The notes below the pieces were generated by a model that was given only the letters and a program-made list of their open reading frames with translations, searched no databases and was not told where the DNA came from. From Chloroflexota bacterium (lineage in GTDB: Bacteria; Chloroflexota; Dehalococcoidia; SM23-28-2; RBG-16-64-32): a stretch of 18,720 bases of DNA. Positions 13,925 to 18,720 of this stretch are shown here, piece by piece. Every line of letters begins with the position of its first letter. Position 1 is the first letter of the stretch. The stretch is taken from positions 1-18,720 of the forward strand of contig JADFKX010000019.1 in the NCBI GenBank assembly GCA_022564695.1, given 5' to 3'. A program made the position numbers and the translations under genes.

Positions 13925-16708
13925 TTGAGCCGCACCTACGTTTCCCTGGACCTGGAGACCACCGGTCTCGATATCCAGTCTGACGCCATCACTGAGATCG
14001 GCGCCGTGAAGTTCAGCCGCGACGCGGTTCTGGATCGCTTCTCCACCTTCGTCAACCCTCAGCGGCCGATCCCTGAGCGCATACAGATTCTTACCGGCAT
14101 CCGCGATGATGATGTCAAGGACGCGCCTCCCCTGGAGGCGGTGGCGGCTGACCTGGAGCGGTTCATCGATGGTTGCGTCCTCGTCGGAAGCAACGTAATC
14201 GGCTACGACGCGCCCATGCTGGACGCCAAGGGCATACGCCGCGGCGAGGAGATCTACGACACCCACGACCTAGCGACGTTGCTCCTGCCCGGCCTGTCCG
14301 AATACGGCCTCGCCGCCCTCGCCGGCCACTTTGAGATCGAGATGCCGGTGCATCATCGCGCCCTGCCCGACGCCGAAACGGCGCGCAGCATCTTCCTGGC
14401 GCTGGCCGATCGCGCCGCCGCCCTGCCGGCTGACGTCCTGTCGCAGGCTGCCGCCTGGCTGGTTCCCACGGCCTGGCCCTGGCGTAACTTCTTCCGCGAG
14501 GCGTGGGAGGAAGTCGCCGCCAAGGGCAGGACGGGCCGGGCGTTCGCGCTCTCCCGGCCGGAGATCGCGGAGCCGTTGCAACCGAGGGAGCGCCGGCGCC
14601 CCATCGACCCGGAGAAGGCGCTGGCCGTGCTGGCCTCGGCCCGCAGCCGCCCGGAGGTGCTGCCGCAGTTCGAGGAGCGGCCGCAACAGCAGGCGGCGCT
14701 GTGCGTCGTGGCGCAGGCGCTGAACGAGGAGAATCGGCTGCTGTTGGAGGCGGGCACCGGCACCGGCAAGTCGCTGGCCTACCTGATCCCGGCAGCCGCC
14801 CATGCCCTGGCTAACGAGAGCCGCGTTATCGTCTCCACGGCTACGATTAACCTTCAGGAGCAGCTAATCGGCAAGGACATCCCGATCCTGGAGGCGCTGC
14901 TGCCGCCCAACGGCGGCGACTTTCGCGCCTGCGTGCTGAAGGGTCGGCGCAACTATCTCTGTCTGCGCCGCTTCGAGGCGCTTCGCGCCAGCGCCGATCT
15001 CAGCGACGACGAGGCGCGCATCGCCTCGCGCATCCTCATCTGGCTCACCCAGACCGAGACGGGCGACCGCTCCGAATTGAGGCTGTCTCAGGCCGAGGAG
15101 CCGATCTGGCGCCGTCTCTGCGCCGAGGGTGCGGATTGCAACGCCGATAACAGTCCGTTTGTGGTAGAGGGGACGTGCTTCCTGCAGAGGGCGCGCAAGC
15201 AGGCCGAGGCGGCGCATCTGGTGGTGGTGAACCATGCTCTCCTCCTCTCCGATATCGCCTACGGTGGCCGCGTGTTGCCGCCCTACGAGAACATCATCAT
15301 CGACGAGGCGCACCATCTGGAGGCCGAGGCTACGCGTCAGTTCGGCTTTAGCGCCGGCGAGCGGGAGATTACGAGCCTGCTGGAGCGCAGCGAGTCGCTT
15401 CGTGGGGACGTTCGCGCCGCCCTGCGGGGCAGCGTTGCCGCCCTTGGCCCCGGCGGCCGGCTGGTCGGTATCGCTGAGGCGATCGCTCAAGCGGCCGCGG
15501 GCGCCCGCCCACGGGTGACGGAGATGTCGGCCCAGCTAGGCGGCTTCCTCAAGCAACACGCCGCCGCGGACGCCGGCGGCGGGCACCGGCCTCTCCTCAT
15601 CAACCGTGCCATGCGCGTGCAGCCGGACTGGTCCCAGGTGGAAGTCACCTGGGAGAACCTGCGTCTGGCCCTGAGCGGCCTCACATCGCTGCTGGAAGAG
15701 TTCGCGGGGGCGCTGACGGACGGTTCCGAGTCTGGCCTGGAACTCGTTGTGGCCGAGGTGGGGGCGCTGGTGCAGGACGCGAAGGAGATCGGTGACGGCC
15801 TGGCCGCTGCTATCGAGACTGAGGACCCGGAGAGGGTGGTCTGGCTGGAGCTCGACCGGCGCGACGGCTCGCCGCTGGTCGCCTCAGCGCCCCTACGGGT
15901 GGACGAGGTGCTGCGTGAGCGGCTGTACGAGGGTCAGCGCTCCGTGATCCTCACCGGCGCCACGCTTGCCGTTCAGGGGAGCTTCGACTACGTGCGGGAG
16001 CGGCTGGGCATGGAGGACGCCCACGAGCTGCTGCTGGACTCCCCGTTCGACTACCGGAAGGCGGCGTTGCTGCTGATCCCCAGCGATATGCCGGAGCCCA
16101 ACCAGCCGGACTACACGGACGCCATAGCGCGTGCCGTGATCGATCTGGCGCGGGCGGCGGGCGGCCGCGGGCTGGTGCTGTTCACGTCGCACTCGGCGCT
16201 GCGGGCCGCCCACGCGCTGACGCGAGATAAGCTTCAGGCGGCCGGAATAGACGTCCTGGCGCAGGGGATCGACGGCTCGCCCCGGCAGCTCGTCAGGGCG
16301 CTCAAGTCCAACCCCAGGGCGGTTGTTCTGGGGACGGCCAGCTTCTGGGAGGGGGTGGACATCGCCGGCAAGGCGCTGTCGCTGCTGGTCATCACACGGC
16401 TGCCGTTCAACGTGCCCACGGAGCCGGTGTTCGCCGCCCGCTCCGCCGAGTATGACGACCCGTTCAGCCAGTACGCGGTGCCTCAGGCAGCGCTCCGCTT
16501 CAAGCAGGGGTTTGGGCGGCTGATCCGGAGCAAGAGCGACCGCGGTGTGGTGGCGGTGCTGGACCGGCGGATTGTGAGCAAGCGGTACGGGGCGGCGTTT
16601 ATGGACACGCTGCCGCCCTGTCGGGTACGCGAGGTCCCCTTGCGGGAGATGGCGGTGCTGACCGCTGAGTGGCTCGGCGAGACGTCCGGTGAGCCGGCCG
16701 CCTCGTAG
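13925..16708 (+). CDS. dinG: DinG-family helicase with N-terminal DnaQ-like exonuclease
   Basis: This 927-residue protein joins a DEDDh 3'-5' exonuclease to an XPD/DinG-type superfamily 2 helicase and likely acts in DNA repair. The exonuclease (1 to about 165) has Asp9 and Glu11 (DLETTG), Asp95 (GYDAPML), His144 and Asp149 (HRALPDA). The helicase has Walker A GTGTGKS (277-283), DEAH (460-463) and motif VI QGFGRLIR (861-868). Cys346, Cys399, Cys405 and Cys418 lie between Walker A and DEAH, where E. coli DinG and XPD carry four Cys for an Fe-S cluster; the last gap is wider than usual. The length fits exonuclease-DinG fusions such as that of Bacillus. The start is a TTG close behind a TACAAT box. 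The GNAT gene follows after 13 nt. Confidence 0.94.
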   Translation: MSRTYVSLDLETTGLDIQSDAITEIGAVKFSRDAVLDRFSTFVNPQRPIPERIQILTGIRDDDVKDAPPLEAVAADLERFIDGCVLVGSNVIGYDAPMLDAKGIRRGEEIYDTHDLATLLLPGLSEYGLAALAGHFEIEMPVHHRALPDAETARSIFLALADRAAALPADVLSQAAAWLVPTAWPWRNFFREAWEEVAAKGRTGRAFALSRPEIAEPLQPRERRRPIDPEKALAVLASARSRPEVLPQFEERPQQQAALCVVAQALNEENRLLLEAGTGTGKSLAYLIPAAAHALANESRVIVSTATINLQEQLIGKDIPILEALLPPNGGDFRACVLKGRRNYLCLRRFEALRASADLSDDEARIASRILIWLTQTETGDRSELRLSQAEEPIWRRLCAEGADCNADNSPFVVEGTCFLQRARKQAEAAHLVVVNHALLLSDIAYGGRVLPPYENIIIDEAHHLEAEATRQFGFSAGEREITSLLERSESLRGDVRAALRGSVAALGPGGRLVGIAEAIAQAAAGARPRVTEMSAQLGGFLKQHAAADAGGGHRPLLINRAMRVQPDWSQVEVTWENLRLALSGLTSLLEEFAGALTDGSESGLELVVAEVGALVQDAKEIGDGLAAAIETEDPERVVWLELDRRDGSPLVASAPLRVDEVLRERLYEGQRSVILTGATLAVQGSFDYVRERLGMEDAHELLLDSPFDYRKAALLLIPSDMPEPNQPDYTDAIARAVIDLARAAGGRGLVLFTSHSALRAAHALTRDKLQAAGIDVLAQGIDGSPRQLVRALKSNPRAVVLGTASFWEGVDIAGKALSLLVITRLPFNVPTEPVFAARSAEYDDPFSQYAVPQAALRFKQGFGRLIRSKSDRGVVAVLDRRIVSKRYGAAFMDTLPPCRVREVPLREMAVLTAEWLGETSGEPAAS

Positions 16709-16721
16709 GGCAAGGCCGGTT

Positions 16722-17189
16722 GTGACGGAAGGGTCAGGCTCAAGGCTGACTGGCAGAGGCCAGCGGTTGGCGCTGCGGCCGCTGGAAGAGGGGGATCGCG
16801 AGGCGATGATGAGCTGGCTGAAGGAGATGCCGGTCAATGTCGACGACGGCCTGCTGGCGATCACCTCTCGTGATGGCGACAGCATCTACGGCGTGCTGGC
16901 GTATCGGCTGGGCTATCCGGAGGAGGGCTGGCTCAGCGTGGAGGCCGTCGCCGTGGAGCCGGGGTTGAGCGGGCAGGGATACGATGCGGAGGCGGTGCGG
17001 CTGCTGGAGGGGGAGGCGCTGGAGCGGGGGCTGGCGAGCCGGTTCTGGGCGCCGGTGCGACACGACGACGGGCTGGGGCTGTATTTCTGGCTGAGGTTAG
17101 GGTACCGGCCGGCTCTGCCCGGCGAGAACCCGTGGCTGGGCGAGCGGCCGAGGGATATCATCGCGATGATCCGGGTGGCCACTACGTAA
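16722..17189 (+). CDS. GNAT-family N-acetyltransferase
   Basis: The 155-residue product reads as a GNAT domain: an opening LALRPLEEGD, a central beta-strand LSVEAVAVEPG leading into the acetyl-CoA loop, a helix AEAVRLLEGEALERG, and the late WLRLGYRPA typical of motif B. The pyrophosphate loop is SGQGYD where the consensus is R/Q-x-x-G-x-G/A, so both end positions differ. Substrate unknown. I chose GTG 16722, which has AAGG 6 nt upstream. A GTG at 16689 would overlap dinG by 20 nt with no ribosome site. It lies between dinG and the M20 peptidase gene on one strand with short gaps, probably in one transcript. Confidence 0.82.
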   Translation: MTEGSGSRLTGRGQRLALRPLEEGDREAMMSWLKEMPVNVDDGLLAITSRDGDSIYGVLAYRLGYPEEGWLSVEAVAVEPGLSGQGYDAEAVRLLEGEALERGLASRFWAPVRHDDGLGLYFWLRLGYRPALPGENPWLGERPRDIIAMIRVATT

Positions 17190-17197
17190 GGAGCGCC

Positions 17198-18547
17198 ATG
17201 GACGACATCTTCCACTACATCGACGACCATCTGAACGACTCGCTTGCCGAGCTCACGGAGCTGTGCAAGCTGCCGAGCGTCAGCGCTCAGAATACGGCGA
17301 TCGAGGAGACGGCGAAGCACGTGTCGGGCCTCCTGCGCGACCTGGGGTTCGAGGCGCGGGTGCTGCCGAAGCAGGGCGGGCATCCGGTCGTCTACGCGGA
17401 GCAGTCGGGACTGTCGACGCGGACGCTGCTGTTCTACAACCACTACGACGTGCAGCCGGCGGAGCCGCTGGAGCTGTGGTCGTCGCCGCCGTTTCAGCCG
17501 ACGTTGCGGGACGGCAAGCTGTACGGGCGCGGCGTCTCCGACAACAAGGGGAACATCGCCGCGCGGCTGGCGGCGCTGCGGGCCTGGAAGGAGGTTCGCG
17601 GCGAGCTGCCCTGCGCCGTGAAGTTCTGCATCGAGGGGGACGAGGAGATCGGCAGCCCGCAGATGGAGGAGTTCGTGGCGGAGCAGCGGGAGCTGCTGGC
17701 CGCCGACGCCTGCGTCTGGGAGGGCGGCGGCGTCACCTGGGAGGGCGTGCCCCAGGTCTTGATGGGCGTGAAGGGGCTGCTCTACGTGGAGCTGGAGTCG
17801 AACACCGTGAACCGCGACGCCCACTCCTCCTACGGTACGGTGCTGCCCAACGCCGCCTGGCGCCTGGCCTGGGCGCTGGCTTCGATCAAGGGGCCGGACG
17901 AGCGGGTGCTCATCGATGGCTTCTACGACGACGTGCGTCCGTCCACGCCGGAGGAGCGGGCGGCGGTGGAGGCGATGCCCGCGGAGGAAGCGGAGACGCT
18001 GAAGTCGTACGGAGTCGAGGAGGCGCTGACGGGCGTGCGCGGCCTGGAGTACCGGCTGCGTCACCTGTTCGAGCCGACGGCGACGATCGACGGGCTGACC
18101 TCGGGCTACGAGGGTGAGGGGGCGAAGACGGTGCTGCCGGCGCGGGCGATGGCGAAGATGGACTTCCGCCTGGTACCGGACCAGGACCCGGACGACATCT
18201 TCACGAAGCTGCGGCGGCATCTGGACTCGCGCGGCTTCAGCGACATAACGCTGCGGTTGGTCGCCGGCGTGCGTCCGGCGCGGACGCCGGTCAGCGATCC
18301 GCTGGTGGAGGTGGTGCGACGGGCGGTGGTGGACGCCTACGGCCGGGAGCCGATCATCGTGCCGACGATGGCGGGCACGGGGCCGCTCCATCCGTTTGTC
18401 GCCACGCTGGGGCTGCCCACGGCGGATATTGGGATCGGCTATCCGGTGGCGAATATCCACGCGCCGGACGAGAACATCCGGGTGGAGGACTTCCGCGCTG
18501 GCGCGAAGGGTATCGCGGCGCTGCTTCAGCGGTTCGCTGAGGGGTGA
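17198..18547 (+). CDS. M20-family metallopeptidase (dipeptidase/deacylase type)
   Basis: The M20 family are cytoplasmic two-zinc enzymes that cleave dipeptides or N-acyl amino acids. The 449-residue product has the expected ligands: His82 with Asp84 (NHYDVQP), bridging Asp115 (GVSDNKG), catalytic Glu149 and Glu150 (GDEEIGS), a likely Glu175 (VWEGGG) and His421 (NIHAPDEN). The inserted dimerisation domain (about 190-365) has the HSS motif (209-211). The length and the LLFYNHYDVQPAEP and GRGVSDNKG motifs match the ArgE/DapE/CPG2-like dipeptidase group; the exact substrate cannot be read. ATG 17198 has AAGGAG 4 nt upstream, right at the stop of the GNAT gene. The stop is 3 nt from that of the converging minus-strand gene. 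Confidence 0.94.
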   Translation: MDDIFHYIDDHLNDSLAELTELCKLPSVSAQNTAIEETAKHVSGLLRDLGFEARVLPKQGGHPVVYAEQSGLSTRTLLFYNHYDVQPAEPLELWSSPPFQPTLRDGKLYGRGVSDNKGNIAARLAALRAWKEVRGELPCAVKFCIEGDEEIGSPQMEEFVAEQRELLAADACVWEGGGVTWEGVPQVLMGVKGLLYVELESNTVNRDAHSSYGTVLPNAAWRLAWALASIKGPDERVLIDGFYDDVRPSTPEERAAVEAMPAEEAETLKSYGVEEALTGVRGLEYRLRHLFEPTATIDGLTSGYEGEGAKTVLPARAMAKMDFRLVPDQDPDDIFTKLRRHLDSRGFSDITLRLVAGVRPARTPVSDPLVEVVRRAVVDAYGREPIIVPTMAGTGPLHPFVATLGLPTADIGIGYPVANIHAPDENIRVEDFRAGAKGIAALLQRFAEG

Positions 18548-18550
18548 TTC

Positions 18551-18718
18551 CTATTTCTTTGCCCGCACGCAGACTAAGTGAACATGTTGTCCGATTGAGG
18601 CGAACGGTTCTTGTTTTCGTAGCTCTTTCTCAACCCTAAGCAGGTCAGGGAGGCGTTCCTGGTTCACGTCCACGGCTAGAAGATCGCGAAAGATGCGAAT
18701 TCCCGCCTTGGATACGAC
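18551..18718 (-). CDS. C-terminal end of a probable SAM-dependent methyltransferase (partial)
   Basis: On the minus strand a frame is open from the window edge for 55 codons and stops with TAG at 18553-18551. The visible residues (KAGIRIFRDLLAVDVN, then LPDLLRVEKELRKQEPF, then SIGQHVHLVCVRAKK) look like the C-terminal end of a class I methyltransferase, where a helix is followed by a strand with H-x-H-L-V-C. No SAM-binding motif is in view, so the family is a guess; that it codes is well supported. It converges on the M20 gene with only 3 nt between stops. Confidence 0.65.
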   Translation of the reverse strand, partial: VVSKAGIRIFRDLLAVDVNQERLPDLLRVEKELRKQEPFASIGQHVHLVCVRAKK

Positions 18719-18720
18719 CC

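Noticed and set aside
16913..18460. 515-codon minus-strand frame opposite the M20 peptidase
   Set aside because: It is an Arg/His/Gln-rich shadow of a clear M20 gene with all metal ligands.

Overview
The window is a GC-rich bacterial chromosomal segment made mostly of housekeeping genes, closely packed on both strands. Frequent GTG/TTG starts, a large SRP RNA with an Alu-type 5' domain, a YabE-like cell-wall protein next to rsmA and ispE, and an exonuclease-DinG fusion point to a Gram-positive-like or Chloroflexota-type bacterium. My best guess is Chloroflexota, perhaps Dehalococcoidia-like. That is inference from gene content only. I see no phage genes, transposase, CRISPR array, tRNA or rRNA operon.

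Layout. 2-1914 (+): the end of a peptide/nickel-type ABC transporter operon, with a 5'-truncated OppD/DppD-like ATPase and a complete OppF/DppF-like ATPase. 1915-3957 (+): lepA, preceded by an unusual leader that holds a second, interrupted copy of the lepA start, a 22-nt palindrome and a short tandem repeat. 4009-5707 (-): a small ABM-fold gene followed by a class III nucleotide cyclase fused to an alpha/beta-hydrolase domain that has lost its catalytic triad. 5770-6225 (+): a highly charged unknown protein. 6226-6358: a nested pair of short palindromic repeats and the fabI terminator. 6359-8843 (-): an operon galU - unknown gene - fabI (sugar-nucleotide and fatty-acid synthesis). 9061-9329 (+): SRP RNA with a TTGACA promoter. 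9386-12932 (+): YabE-like G5/3D protein, rsmA, ispE and a four-helix membrane protein; this order resembles the yabE-ksgA-ispE neighbourhood of Bacillus. 13074-13778 (+): a PHP-family phosphoesterase. 13925-18547 (+): exonuclease-DinG helicase, a GNAT acetyltransferase and an M20 peptidase. 18551-18718 (-): the last 55 codons of a converging gene, probably a methyltransferase.

Themes. Several genes have a -10-like hexamer only 6-9 nt before the start codon (cyclase, 5770 gene, rsmA, dinG, and the old lepA start), which suggests many leaderless or nearly leaderless mRNAs. Three places carry small palindromes that look inserted: the first lepA start copy, a GATTCTTCGCT/CGCTCAGAATGACA intergenic repeat, and the ispE reading frame, where three extra residues sit beside the substrate-binding GYH motif. 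These, and the pseudo-hydrolase cyclase, are the most unusual things here. I found no convincing multi-gene novel system.
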